A stretch of 64,000 nucleotides of DNA from JAXHUM01 sp034189325 (GTDB lineage Bacteria; Desulfobacterota; DSM-4660; Desulfatiglandales; Desulfatiglandaceae). The stretch is from NCBI GenBank assembly GCA_034189325.1, contig JAXHUM010000077.1, positions 57,334-121,333 of the forward strand, in the 5' to 3' direction. Positions 26,522-35,953 of the stretch are shown here, in pieces (the stretch's first letter is position 1; each line of letters begins with the position of its first letter). The notes under the pieces are model-generated. The model was given only the letters and a program-made list of their open reading frames with translations, ran no database searches and was not told where the DNA came from. The translations under genes and the position numbers were made by a program.

Positions 26522-26530
26522 GGGAGATTG

Positions 26531-27517
26531 CTATTTGGTGGCCCGGATTTTTTTGAGAAATCTTTCCCAGTCACGATATTTCTTGGAAAAGGCGACATAC
26601 ACCGGATCCATGGCGTCGATAAACAGGCCCTTGTCAACAAGGGTCACCACCATGCCCTGAGCCTCCAGCTCTTTGAGTTGCTTGGCCTCATTGTCCCGTA
26701 TAATCTTCCTCTCCACTGCGGCCGCCTCAAGGGCCGCATTCATGAACAGCGTTTGCCATGCCGGCTTGAGGGCCTTGAACTTTTTCAGACTCATAGTGAG
26801 CGGCGCCGGCGAGTAGAAGTGTCCCGTGAGGCTCAGATACTTCTGCACTTCGCTTAGTTTGAAGGCATGGATAATGGCGATTGGGTTTTCCTGCCCGTCA
26901 ATCACTTTGGTCTGGAGTGAGGTGTATACCTCACCCCAGCTCATGGGCACGGCCTGGGCCCCGAGTTGGCGCACAGAGGCCAGATGGACGGGGTTTTCCA
27001 TGGTTCGAAACTTGAGTCCTTTGAAATCAGAAGGCCTTTTTAACTCTCGTCGGGAGTTGGTGAAGTTGCGGAAACCATTTTCAAAAAACGCAAGGCCCTT
27101 GATTCCCATTGACTCGAGGTCATCGAGGAGTTCACGTCCCACCGATCCATCAAGCACTGTGTCGACGTGCTGAGAGGTTTGAAACAGGAAGGGCAGATCC
27201 ACCACCCCCATGTTGGGACTGAAATTGGAGATTGGTCCGGTGGCGGTCACAGCCAGATGTATTGTGCCCAACTGGAGACCTTCCAGCAGCTCCCGCTCAC
27301 CCTTGCCCAATTGTCCGGCAGGGAAAAGCTCGATCGTCACTTCACCCTGAGTCCCCTCTGCAATAAGGCGGGCAAATTCTCGGGCTCCTGCATTGTAAGC
27401 ATGGTGGGCCGGCGTGACCGTGGCCAGTTTGAGGGTGGTTTCGGCCAGGACGGAACCTGTGTATGTGAAAACGACAACACTCAAAAACCCCAGCGCTGTG
27501 AAAGCAAATCGTTTCAT
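26531..27517 (-). CDS. dctP: TRAP transporter substrate-binding protein (DctP)
   Basis: 328 residues with a signal peptide (MKRFAFTALGFLSVVVFTYTG, cut near SVLA). The mature protein has the DctP fold: TLKLATVTPAHHAYNAGAREFARLIAEG, then KGLKFRTMENPVHLASVRQLGAQAVPMSWGEVYTSLQTKVIDGQENP, containing the conserved Arg that binds the ligand carboxylate. GGGAGGAAG precedes this ATG; a 30-residue longer frame lacks a signal-like start. Ligand probably an organic acid. Confidence 0.9.
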   Translation of the reverse strand: MKRFAFTALGFLSVVVFTYTGSVLAETTLKLATVTPAHHAYNAGAREFARLIAEGTQGEVTIELFPAGQLGKGERELLEGLQLGTIHLAVTATGPISNFSPNMGVVDLPFLFQTSQHVDTVLDGSVGRELLDDLESMGIKGLAFFENGFRNFTNSRRELKRPSDFKGLKFRTMENPVHLASVRQLGAQAVPMSWGEVYTSLQTKVIDGQENPIAIIHAFKLSEVQKYLSLTGHFYSPAPLTMSLKKFKALKPAWQTLFMNAALEAAAVERKIIRDNEAKQLKELEAQGMVVTLVDKGLFIDAMDPVYVAFSKKYRDWERFLKKIRATK

Positions 27518-27660
27518 GGGTCTTCCTCCCTCTGTTGGATATTCTCTGCTGGACGTCTTGCCACCGTGATCATCAAGGCGTAATGATCGGCTCAAGAACC
27601 GGCCCACTCAGATAAGTGCTTACAATAGTATCTTTACCGCCTGAAAGGTAGTCAAACCCC

Positions 27661-28686
27661 TCAGGCTTCGGGCCATGGCTTCTCGCCCAAAGCCATTCGA
27701 CACAGGTCAGTGATGAAAATCTTGGGAAGACCATGGTGGGCGGTAGGACGCTTTAGCATGAGGTTGCACATGGGGCAAATAGTTAACAGGGCATCGGCGC
27801 CGCACTCGACGGCATCCTTGATGTTCTTCTCCTGAACATCAAGACTCACCTCTTTCATGGTCCGGATAATCGGTAAGGTGCAGCAGAGAGCATCCAGGCC
27901 CTCATGTTGCCTGGCCTGCCGCTCGACACCGATGAGTTTAAAGATTTCGTCCAGCATGGCATCTTGTTCAGGCAGCCATCTGGAGGCGCAGTTCGCCTGG
28001 TAAGCGACTTTTTTGCCCAACTTGGTGACGTCGTCCTGATGGTCTCTCAGGTAGTCGCCCAGGTACTCGAAAAGATGCGTGTATTTGAATGGAACAGGTA
28101 TGCCACGTTCCTTGGCCGCCACATGGGCCAGGGCATAGCCTTCATTGTGCATATAGATAATATCTTTCCCTAAATCCGCCAGTTTATCGATGACCTGTTT
28201 GGCGTACTTGTCTACAAAGCTCTGTCCACCCATATGGACACACCCGACCAGTGACATGTACCGGCCTCCCCTGACTATGGTCAGCCCCTTGAACAGCTCG
28301 CTGTCCAGGGTCCCCTCGGGAAATTCCTTATAATGGAAGCTATCAAGTGAGAGGACCGGTTTATCAGGATCGCCAGGAATCATTTCCTCAGGATCCGCCC
28401 CCTCCTCAAACCCCTTTCTGATCGTATCGAGCATGGGTGCTCCAGCCACAACCACAGGGCAGGTGCCTATTTTTTCCTGCATCTCGAAAATCAGGTCGGC
28501 GGGGTCGGCGCCGGTGGGGCAATAATTGTAACATGCAACACAGGTAATGCAGCTGTTCAGGATATCGGCATCCTTGCCCTCCATAAGGAGCTTGATTTGA
28601 GCTACTGCAGTGTCTTTGTCATAATCGACATAACGACATTTTACAAGACAATCGCCGCACAGATCACATTTTGATGCATCCCACAT
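27661..28686 (-). CDS. HdrD-like heterodisulfide reductase-type iron-sulfur protein
   Basis: 341 residues. The N-terminal part has two four-cysteine ferredoxin motifs, CDLCGDCLVKC and CITCVACYNYCPTG, for two [4Fe-4S] clusters. The C-terminal part has CCG-like elements (YQANCASRW, LCCTLP, TICPMC). This is the layout of HdrD/GlpC-type subunits that pass electrons to thiols or quinones. AAAGGAGG lies just before the ATG at 28686. It precedes the TRAP genes by 144 bases on the same strand and may be co-transcribed; a link to the transported compound is only inferred. Confidence 0.8.
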   Translation of the reverse strand: MWDASKCDLCGDCLVKCRYVDYDKDTAVAQIKLLMEGKDADILNSCITCVACYNYCPTGADPADLIFEMQEKIGTCPVVVAGAPMLDTIRKGFEEGADPEEMIPGDPDKPVLSLDSFHYKEFPEGTLDSELFKGLTIVRGGRYMSLVGCVHMGGQSFVDKYAKQVIDKLADLGKDIIYMHNEGYALAHVAAKERGIPVPFKYTHLFEYLGDYLRDHQDDVTKLGKKVAYQANCASRWLPEQDAMLDEIFKLIGVERQARQHEGLDALCCTLPIIRTMKEVSLDVQEKNIKDAVECGADALLTICPMCNLMLKRPTAHHGLPKIFITDLCRMALGEKPWPEA

Positions 28687-28822
28687 TTCTTGGCCTCCTT
28701 TCACTTCTACAAGTTTATCATTGCCTGTCCGGCCGCATTATATATTGATACTGACTATCGGTAAAGGCCTTATCAACCCCAAGCCCGGACGAATCAGGTG
28801 TCTGAAGGGGATATCTGTCTCA

Positions 28823-28843
28823 TTTTTTACAGTCTGTAAAAAA
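28823..28843. promoter_or_regulatory. 21-base palindromic operator candidate (copy 2)
   Basis: TTTTTTACA, three bases, TGTAAAAAA: perfect 9-base arms. It is upstream of the HdrD-like/TRAP unit by about 137 bases. It has the same spacing and core (TTTACA-N3-TGTAAA) as the palindrome at 24505-24525. A repressor or activator dimer site is likely; the protein is unknown. Confidence 0.55.
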
Positions 28844-28948
28844 GATCGACAAATCCCTGTCTGCAGGAGCAGGAATGCTACATCCTGGAAAAGACTATAA
28901 GGAAATAAAAACAATGACTTGTGACTTTGAGGCCACTCTCCTTGGAGC

Positions 28949-28964
28949 TGGCACGTCATTTGCT
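28949..28964 (+). promoter_or_regulatory. sigma-54 promoter
   Basis: TGGCACG, 4 bases, TTGCT: a full match to the sigma-54 (RpoN) consensus TGGCACG-N4-TTGCW with correct -24/-12 spacing. It points to the CBS-ACT gene starting at 29139, with transcription expected near 28976. Transcription would need an enhancer-binding activator, which is not encoded in this window. Confidence 0.8.
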
Positions 28965-29138
28965 CCATAGATAAACAAAGTATCCTATTTTTTTATTGCT
29001 GAATCAACAGGCCAATTCGTTGTTCAGTATTTGAAATTTTTTTAAATCGCAAAAAGTTGATCAGAGCTGATATAGGTGACATAAGGGCTGATCAAAGAGA
29101 GGCGTGAAGTCAACCACTACAAATAAGGAGGCATCAAA

Positions 29139-29816
29139 ATGCTAGTGAAAAACTGGATGAGCAAGACCGTGATTACCATCGACGCAAACGATTCTCTGCA
29201 AAACGCTGTAAAGCTTTTGAAGGAGTACAATATCCGTATGCTCCCGGTCATGAAGAGGGACAAGCTGGTCGGCATTGTGACGGACAGGGATGCCAAAAGG
29301 GCGTCGGCCTCCGACGCGACAACCTTGGAGGTTCATGAGCTACTCTATCTTGTTTCTAAGATCAAGGTCGAGGATATTATGACCAAAGATCCAGTTACCG
29401 TACCGTTTGATTATACGATTGAGGAAACCGCGGCAATTCTACTGAAAGAAAAGATATCCGGGGCTCCTGTGGTTGATCACGAAGGACAGGTTGTAGGGAC
29501 TATTACTCAGAGCGACATTTTTAAGGCCCTGATTTCTCTTACAGGTGTAGGACCAAGAGGTATCCAATTCGCTTTGCAGGTGGAGGATAAACCTGGGTCT
29601 ATCAGGGAAGTAGCCGATGTCATCAGGGGCTACGGAGGGCGTATGCTGAGTATTCTCAGTACTTACGAAAATGTTCCAGTCGGATATCGAAAGGTTTACA
29701 TACGTATGTATGGTGTTCATCGGGACGACCTTTCCGAACTCAAAGAGGATCTCAGGGAGAAGGGTACTCTCCTCTATATGATCGATCATCGCGAAGGGAA
29801 ACGTGAGATCTATTGA
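29139..29816 (+). CDS. CBS domain pair with ACT domain (AcuB-like), sigma-54-controlled
   Basis: 225 residues: two CBS motifs (about 5-58 and 74-132) and an ACT domain (about 140-215, with LQVEDKPGSIREVADVIRGYGGRMLSI). The same architecture as the protein at 14907-15560, with which it shares the MLPV(M/V)xxDKLxG core. It probably senses adenylate charge and a small ligand. AAGGAGG precedes the start. First gene of the stress block, reading from a sigma-54 promoter 175 bases upstream. Confidence 0.85.
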   Translation: MLVKNWMSKTVITIDANDSLQNAVKLLKEYNIRMLPVMKRDKLVGIVTDRDAKRASASDATTLEVHELLYLVSKIKVEDIMTKDPVTVPFDYTIEETAAILLKEKISGAPVVDHEGQVVGTITQSDIFKALISLTGVGPRGIQFALQVEDKPGSIREVADVIRGYGGRMLSILSTYENVPVGYRKVYIRMYGVHRDDLSELKEDLREKGTLLYMIDHREGKREIY

Positions 29817-30080
29817 CTCCCCGTTATAAGTCCCTATGGAATACGTTGTGGTCCTAATCGAAAATAGAGAGAAGCCGAGAGGGTTGATTTCTAGTTTGAT
29901 ATGTTCAGCTCCGTTGATAGAGTCAATTGATTACTTCAGCCATTTCAGACTGACTCATGTGGCGAAGAAGACTACTTTTTTAGTGCATATGCAGACCCTA
30001 TCTACTATGATTAAGTATCGCCATGATATTTGTCTGGAGGGCCCTGATTATTGATCGCAAAAGCAAGGAGGCTTCCTAAT

Positions 30081-30977
30081 ATGGCAGAGAAGAAAGAGAA
30101 AATACTATTGGCCTTAGATGCATCGGACTATTCATTCGAAATAGCAAAGTATATTAGTGAAATTCCATACTTCAAGAAAAACGATGTCGTCCTTTTTAGT
30201 GTCTTCCACAAGGTACCTGAAAGCTATTATGATCTCGAAAACGATCCTCTATATGGGAAGAGAATCAGGAATATAGAGGCATGGGAATTACAGAACAGGA
30301 CATCCCTTGAGGAATATATGAAGCGGGCGGAGAAAATCCTTCTGGATTCAGGATTTCCGAGAGACAACGTCATAGTGAAAATTCATGAAAGAAAAATCGG
30401 AATTGCAAGAGACATACTTAAAGAAGCCAAAGCGGGATACAGCGCTGTTGCGGTCGGAAGAAAAGGAATGAGCAAAGTGGCTGGCATTGTTTTGGGTAGC
30501 GTAGCAACCAAGCTCCTCGAGCAGCTCATATTCGTCCCTCTTATCGTAGTGGGAAAAGACACGGGTCCGGGAAAAATTCTTATTGCCATAGATGGTTCGG
30601 AGGGAGCGACTCGTGCTGTGGATTATGTTGCAAGCACCTTAGGCGGGTCTGCATTCGAGGTCAAACTGGTTCACGTTATCAGGAGCGGTGCAGAAGATTA
30701 TATGAAAGACGCCAGAAAAGAAATTGAACATGTCTTTGATCGGACAAAGAATTGCCTCAAGAAATCGGGGTTTCAATCAAATCAAATAAAAAGTAAGATA
30801 ATTACCGGGGTCCGCAGTCGAGCAGAAGCTATTGTGGAAGAAGCGAGGTCTGGGAATTATGGGACCATCGTTGTGGGGCGGAGGGGATTGTCCAAAGTGA
30901 GAGAGTTCTTTATGGGTCGAATAAGCAATAAAATTATCCAACTTGCGAAAGAAAACGTGGTTTGGATAGTGAATTGA
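30081..30977 (+). CDS. tandem universal stress protein (two UspA domains)
   Basis: 298 residues made of two UspA domains (about 5-155 and 160-298). Each ends with the nucleotide-binding G-x2-G-x9-G-(S/T) type loop: AVGRKGMSKVAGIVLGSVATKLL in the first and VVGRRGLSKVREFFMGRISNKII in the second. AAGGAGG precedes the ATG at 30081. These cytoplasmic proteins accumulate in energy stress. It is 18 bases upstream of a histidine kinase gene. Confidence 0.85.
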   Translation: MAEKKEKILLALDASDYSFEIAKYISEIPYFKKNDVVLFSVFHKVPESYYDLENDPLYGKRIRNIEAWELQNRTSLEEYMKRAEKILLDSGFPRDNVIVKIHERKIGIARDILKEAKAGYSAVAVGRKGMSKVAGIVLGSVATKLLEQLIFVPLIVVGKDTGPGKILIAIDGSEGATRAVDYVASTLGGSAFEVKLVHVIRSGAEDYMKDARKEIEHVFDRTKNCLKKSGFQSNQIKSKIITGVRSRAEAIVEEARSGNYGTIVVGRRGLSKVREFFMGRISNKIIQLAKENVVWIVN

Positions 30978-30995
30978 AGATCTGGAGGCGCGGTC

Positions 30996-32261
30996 ATGCT
31001 CACTACCAAGAAAATTGTCTCGATCAGGTTTGATGAAGAAGAACTGAAGGAACGAAATAGGGCTTTATATCATCTCCTTGAGATGAGCAATTTTCTGGCC
31101 GAATCCATGAACCTTCAATCTCTTTTGGAGGGCGCTCTCCGCAAGGTGATGGAATGTTTTGATATAGAGGCGGGCAGGATATATCTTATGGATGAAACAG
31201 GTGAGTATCTCAAACTCGCCGTCTGCGATGGAATGGATACGGAGGGACTGGAAAGGATACATCTTGATGAAGGATTTTCGGGCAAGGCAGCTCGGACCAG
31301 GTCTTTTATTGCCCAACATGTCTCCCATTTTGAAGACAAGGAAAGGTCGAAAATGCTCCTGGACAGAGGCTTTGATATCATTATTTGTGTGCCTCTAATT
31401 GTTATGGACAAGGTCGTAGGGGTCATGAACCTGGCGACAGCAAGAACCGTCTCACTCGACCAGGAAAAGATCGACCTGCTAACTGCTCTTGGGAATTTAA
31501 TTGCTATTGCCGAAAATAACGCGAGGCTCTATGACGAGCTCAACGAAAAGATTGAAATTATAAAGGAAAAAGAGGCGATGGTTCGATTCTTTGCCTATTC
31601 CGTGAGCCACGATCTCAAGAGTCCGGCAACAGGTATCTATGCACTGACAAAAAGATTACAGGATAATCACTATAAAATGCTTGATGAAAAGGGGAGGGCC
31701 TGCTGCACCCAGATCATGAAAACAGCAGAACAGATAGGCGCCCTCGTAGATGACACCAACGCCTATATTGCCACAAAAGAGGCCTCTCTCCATCTCCGAG
31801 TCGTCAACGCCAATGAAGTGATAGAGAATATCCGGGAAGAATTTTCCAGTAGGCTGGAGGATCGAACGATCAAGTGGACCGTAAATGGGAGCCCGCCGGA
31901 GATTATAGCCGATAAGCTTGCCCTTACAAGGGCCTTCAGAAATCTCGTCGAAAATGCCTTGAAATACGGCGGCCGTGACCTTGAAGAGATCTGTATCCGA
32001 TACCGACAGGATGGGGACTTTCATGTCTTCTCCTTTCGTGATAATGGTGTCGGAATAAAGAGGGAGGATAGAGAAAAGGTCTTTGAGATATTTCAGAGAA
32101 ATGAGACCTCCAGGGGGACATCGGGAGCCGGTTTGGGCTTAGCCATTGTCAGAGAAGTCGCTCTAAGGCATCAGGGCAACGCATGGATCGATCCGAAGGG
32201 CGGAAAAGATTTGACTGTCTGCGTTTCGATTTCAAAAGATCTCCAGCCGAACAATGATTGA
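30996..32261 (+). CDS. GAF domain sensor histidine kinase
   Basis: 421 residues, soluble: N-terminal basic lead, GAF domain (about 38-175), short coiled coil, HisKA with SVSHDLKSPATG (His205) and HATPase_c with NLVENALKYGG, FRDNGVGIK and GAGLGLAIVR. The hydrophilic N-terminus and lack of membrane segments mean it senses an internal signal. No response regulator follows; it is embedded among universal stress protein genes, so its partner is elsewhere. Confidence 0.87.
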   Translation: MLTTKKIVSIRFDEEELKERNRALYHLLEMSNFLAESMNLQSLLEGALRKVMECFDIEAGRIYLMDETGEYLKLAVCDGMDTEGLERIHLDEGFSGKAARTRSFIAQHVSHFEDKERSKMLLDRGFDIIICVPLIVMDKVVGVMNLATARTVSLDQEKIDLLTALGNLIAIAENNARLYDELNEKIEIIKEKEAMVRFFAYSVSHDLKSPATGIYALTKRLQDNHYKMLDEKGRACCTQIMKTAEQIGALVDDTNAYIATKEASLHLRVVNANEVIENIREEFSSRLEDRTIKWTVNGSPPEIIADKLALTRAFRNLVENALKYGGRDLEEICIRYRQDGDFHVFSFRDNGVGIKREDREKVFEIFQRNETSRGTSGAGLGLAIVREVALRHQGNAWIDPKGGKDLTVCVSISKDLQPNND

Positions 32262-32303
32262 AGTTCTGCTGTTTTTGTTTGCCTTTTGCCTAATAAATTT
32301 AGA

Positions 32304-32332
32304 TTGACAGATCAGTCTGGTAGGGATTTAGA
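32304..32332 (+). promoter_or_regulatory. possible sigma-70 promoter upstream of uspA gene
   Basis: TTGACA is followed after 17 bases by TTTAGA (three of six -10 matches). It lies 60 bases before the UspA gene at 32392. Perfect -35 but a weak -10, so only a candidate internal promoter. Confidence 0.35.
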
Positions 32333-32391
32333 TGCAAGGAATTGGGGTTTAAAAAAGATAACAGGAATAGATTAAGAAAGGAGGCTTAAAC

Positions 32392-32850
32392 ATGAAGGAT
32401 GTCGAAAGGATTCTCTTTCCCGTCGATTTTTCGGATGTCTCTCCAACCATAGTCCCATGGGTAATGACCATGGCTGAGAAATTCAATTCGAAAGTTCATT
32501 TGCTCTTTGTTGCCAGGGGCCTGGAGTACTATTCCAGCGTCTATGTCTCCTATGTCTCCATAGAGGATTTTGAACGACAGGTCGTAGAAGGCTCAGAGAC
32601 AACCATGGATGAGTTCATCAAGAAACATTTTTCAGGGTATGCCGATTGCCTGGGCAGGGTCGTTGTTGGAGATCCTGCTGAAGAGATCCTGAATTATGTG
32701 GAAAAGGAAAAGATTGATATGATCATCATCCCGACACACGGCAGAAAGGGGATTGAAAAGATTCTTTTCGGAAGTGTGGCCAGACGGGTCATTAGGATGT
32801 CCCCCGTACCAGTGCTGAGCATCAATCCTCACAGGAAGAGAAAGATATAG
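32392..32850 (+). CDS. universal stress protein (single UspA domain)
   Basis: 152 residues with one UspA domain: RILFPVDFSDVSPTIVPWVMTMA at the start and the ATP-binding loop IPTHGRKGIEKILFGSVARRVIRMSPVPVLSI at the end. AAAGGAGG precedes the ATG. Adjacent to the ADP-forming acyl-CoA synthetase gene and two other stress genes. Confidence 0.87.
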   Translation: MKDVERILFPVDFSDVSPTIVPWVMTMAEKFNSKVHLLFVARGLEYYSSVYVSYVSIEDFERQVVEGSETTMDEFIKKHFSGYADCLGRVVVGDPAEEILNYVEKEKIDMIIIPTHGRKGIEKILFGSVARRVIRMSPVPVLSINPHRKRKI

Positions 32851-32918
32851 CGTCTGTCTTTTGAGAGGCATCTTATGATGTTTCGTGAAAATCGGATCAA
32901 ATGCCAGCGAGGGTTTTG

Positions 32919-35600
32919 ATGAGCCTGTACAACCTTGAGAAAATCTTTAAGGCCAAGTCTGTTGCGATAATCGGGGCCAGCACGAAAGAGGGACGCATTG
33001 GGCACTCCCTGGTCAAGAACCTCCTGCAGGGAGGGTATGAAGGCCGGGTCTACCCTGTGAATCCGCAATATGAGAAGATACAAGACTTCAAAACCTATGC
33101 CTCGGTCCTGGACATAAAAAAGCCTGTCGACCTCGCGATCATCGCCATACCCATGGCAAAGGTTCCTCTGGCGGTCAAGGATTGCGTAACGGCCGGAATT
33201 GGCGGCGGGATCATTGTCTCGGCCGGTGGCAAGGAAATAGGCGAGAAAGGACGCGAGTTAGAGGCGGAAATCAAAAGAGAGGCGGCAAAGGGAAACTTTC
33301 GAGTGATCGGCCCGAATTGTATGGGAATCGTCTGCGCTGAATCCAAATTCAATGCCAGCTTTGCCAGCCGAATGCCTTTGCCCGGAACACTGGCATTCAT
33401 TTCCCAGAGCGGCGCTATCTGCGGTTCTATTCTCGATTATTCCAGAGAGGAGGGCATAGGCTTTGCCTATTTTGTGAGCATCGGGTCTATGCTTGATGTG
33501 GACTTTGGAGATCTGATCAATTACTTGGGCCATGATCCTGAAGTAAGCTCCATTGTCTTATACATGGAGAGCTTGACTAACATTCGGAAATTCATGAGCG
33601 CCGCGAGGGCGGTATCCCGGGTCAAGCCGATTGTCGTACTCAAAGCAGGGAGATCAAAGGCAGGGGCCAGTGCAGCCTATTCTCATACCGGGGCTATGGC
33701 GGGTGAAGACGCCGTCTATGACGCGGGCTTCAAACGGGCCGGTATTGTGAGGGTCGATACTATTGAAGAGTTGTTCGACTGCGCGGAATTGATGGCCAAA
33801 CAGCCGCTCCCTATGGGCCCAGGAGTAGGCATTCTCACGAACGGGGGAGGCCCCGCCGTGATGGCGGTCGACGCCCTCTCCTCTTACGGCATTGAGCCGG
33901 TGGCCCTCAAAGCAGAGACTATTGAAAGACTCGACGCCCTGCTTCCCACGTACTGGAGCAGGGGAAATCCCATAGATATCCTGGGAGATGCCTCGCCCGC
34001 TCGATGGAGCCAGGCCCTGGAGGTCTGCATTTCATCCGGTGAGATCAACGCATTGATCATTATTTATGTCCCACAGGCCCTGACCACCGGCAGGGCGGTG
34101 GCGGAAGCGGTTGTTGAACTCCTGGGAAAGAGGGACCATCCCCCTGTCTTCGCCGTCTGGATGGGTGGAGAGAATGCCGGTAGTGGAAGGCACCTATTGA
34201 ACCAATCGGGCATTCCCACCTATACGACGCCGGAAAGGGCTGTTGCGGCCTTTCAGTATATGTACACATACAGACAGAATCTGAAGATTTCCCTGGAGAT
34301 CCCACCAAAGCTGACCAGGTCACTGACGTTCGACCAGGGGTCGGCAAAACGTATAATTCAAACGGCAATAGACCGGGGTGAGACATTTCTGACCGAAAGA
34401 GAATCAAAGGCCTTGCTTAAGGCCTATGGGATCCCCGTCAACCGCACAGAGGTGGCGGGATCTCCGGACGATGCCGTATCCCTGGCCGGACAAATCGGGT
34501 ATCCCGTGGCGATGAAAATACACTCCCGCCATATTATCCATAAATCGGATGCGGGGGGGGTGAAACTCAACCTTCGAAACGAAGAGGATGTGAGAAATGC
34601 CTTTGACAAGATCGTCACCAACGCACGCAACTACAACCCGGATGCTGAGCTTGAGGGGGTCACGGTACAGCCTATGCTCGGGCACCCAGACTACGAGCTG
34701 ATTCTGGGAAGCCGAAAGGATTCGTGCTTTGGTCCTGTTGTGCTTTTCGGTATGGGTGGGATCATGACCGAGATATTAAAGGACCAGGCCATTGCTCTTC
34801 CCCCACTCAATCGTCTTTTGGCAAACAGGCTGATGAAAAACACGCGTGTTTTCCAGATACTCAAGGGATATCGTAACCGACCGGCGGCGAATATTGAGTT
34901 TTTGGAAGAGACACTGATTCGAATTTCGCAGCTTGTTACGGACTTTCCCGAAGTAGAAGAGCTGGATATCAACCCCCTGGTATTGGTTGGAAATGAGGCC
35001 TGTGCCATCGACGCCCGCGTCATTGTCGGTCCCTCAGAAGTGACTTCACCTAATCATCTGGCCATTTGTCCCTATCCGAATCACCTTGAAGAGATGATTC
35101 CGGTGAAGGGAATTCTGAACATCTTGATCAGGCCCATTAAGCCGGAAGATGCCCTTTTGATGGTTGACCTGTTTTCCGTACTCACGGAGAAGACAGTCTA
35201 CTATAGATTTTTGAGCCCTATGAAGCGCTTGTCGGAAAAGATGCTGGCCCTCTTCACCCAGATCGATTATGACCGCGATATGGCGCTGGTCGCTCTCGAC
35301 CAGATGGGTTCTGAAGAGAAAATGTTGGGTGTGGCCCGGCTGGTGAGTGATCCGGCGGGCCGCGAGGCGGAGTTTGCCGTACTTGTCGGGGATCCATGGC
35401 AGGGAATGGGTATTGGTGGGGCATTGATGGAGCGAATTATAGATGTCGCCGAAAAACGCCGTATCCATTCTCTGTGGGGAATTGTACTGGCTGAGAATAC
35501 CACGATGCTCGATCTGGCGCGAAAGCTGGGCTTTTCGATTTCAAGGGTTGCCGATGCAACTTACTACAGAGTCGAGATCGTCCTTGACGGTCGTGAGTAA
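32919..35600 (+). CDS. ADP-forming acyl-CoA synthetase with GNAT domain
   Basis: 893 residues. Domain order: CoA-binding Rossmann (about 5-125), succinyl-CoA ligase-like (about 145-440), ATP-grasp (about 470-690) and a C-terminal GNAT acetyltransferase (about 715-890, with acetyl-CoA-binding QGMGIGG). The catalytic-type His256 is kept in SHTGAMAG. This is the layout of NDP-forming acetyl-CoA synthetases and of PatZ-like protein acetyltransferases. The kept His leaves the ATP-forming reaction from acyl-CoA possible. GAGGG precedes the ATG at 32919. Located in the sigma-54 stress block. Confidence 0.87.
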   Translation: MSLYNLEKIFKAKSVAIIGASTKEGRIGHSLVKNLLQGGYEGRVYPVNPQYEKIQDFKTYASVLDIKKPVDLAIIAIPMAKVPLAVKDCVTAGIGGGIIVSAGGKEIGEKGRELEAEIKREAAKGNFRVIGPNCMGIVCAESKFNASFASRMPLPGTLAFISQSGAICGSILDYSREEGIGFAYFVSIGSMLDVDFGDLINYLGHDPEVSSIVLYMESLTNIRKFMSAARAVSRVKPIVVLKAGRSKAGASAAYSHTGAMAGEDAVYDAGFKRAGIVRVDTIEELFDCAELMAKQPLPMGPGVGILTNGGGPAVMAVDALSSYGIEPVALKAETIERLDALLPTYWSRGNPIDILGDASPARWSQALEVCISSGEINALIIIYVPQALTTGRAVAEAVVELLGKRDHPPVFAVWMGGENAGSGRHLLNQSGIPTYTTPERAVAAFQYMYTYRQNLKISLEIPPKLTRSLTFDQGSAKRIIQTAIDRGETFLTERESKALLKAYGIPVNRTEVAGSPDDAVSLAGQIGYPVAMKIHSRHIIHKSDAGGVKLNLRNEEDVRNAFDKIVTNARNYNPDAELEGVTVQPMLGHPDYELILGSRKDSCFGPVVLFGMGGIMTEILKDQAIALPPLNRLLANRLMKNTRVFQILKGYRNRPAANIEFLEETLIRISQLVTDFPEVEELDINPLVLVGNEACAIDARVIVGPSEVTSPNHLAICPYPNHLEEMIPVKGILNILIRPIKPEDALLMVDLFSVLTEKTVYYRFLSPMKRLSEKMLALFTQIDYDRDMALVALDQMGSEEKMLGVARLVSDPAGREAEFAVLVGDPWQGMGIGGALMERIIDVAEKRRIHSLWGIVLAENTTMLDLARKLGFSISRVADATYYRVEIVLDGRE

Positions 35601-35953
35601 CCTTCATGAAGCGGGCCGATGTTGAAGAGACCTCTTCCGGCCCTTACCCTGATCTCCTTTCAGTCAAACGTCATATCCTGCACCTAGGAACTTTTTTCAA
35701 AGGGACGGCAATATAGAATGTAAGAGCAAGAAGTCTTCTGTGTTGTTGGGCCGCAAGGGAATTGGGCATGTTACACACAGTTTTTGCAAAGAGATTAGAA
35801 ATGAGTTTAGCCGGAGAGGGATTATCTGTAGAGAAAAGAGCGTGCCGCTGATGCTCACCCGCTCATCGGAAAAAAGTTGAATCCGTTTATTTTCTCAGAT
35901 ATTTAATTAAGGATACTGTCTGAGATACATCTTATTAGAAAGGAGGCATCCAT
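35601..35953. other. intergenic region upstream of phasin-like gene
   Basis: 353 bases holding a strong hairpin (35613-35643) close to the synthetase stop. The rest is AT-rich and precedes the phasin-like gene; no clear promoter seen. Confidence 0.4.
35613..35643 (+). terminator. compound hairpin after the acyl-CoA synthetase gene
   Basis: Outer arms GGGCCG and CGGCCC enclose inner arms GAAGAG and CTCTTC with a 2-base loop; a 5-base bulge lies on the left side. It is 13 bases after the stop. It lacks a U-run, so termination is possible but not certain. Confidence 0.45.

Larger units (their letters stand above)
28687..29138. other. intergenic region between HdrD-like gene and CBS-ACT gene
   Basis: 452 bases between divergent genes. 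It contains the palindromic operator candidate at 28823-28843 on the HdrD side and the sigma-54 promoter at 28949-28964 on the CBS-ACT side. No RNA gene recognised. Confidence 0.6.

Noticed and set aside
28819..28844. The 28823-28843 palindrome as a rho-independent terminator
   Set aside because: It lies in the promoter region of both flanking genes and its twin at 24505-24525 lacks flanking T-runs, so an operator fits better.
29836..30054. A 72-codon plus-strand frame between the CBS-ACT and UspA genes
   Set aside because: No ribosome site and low-complexity composition; judged to be chance.
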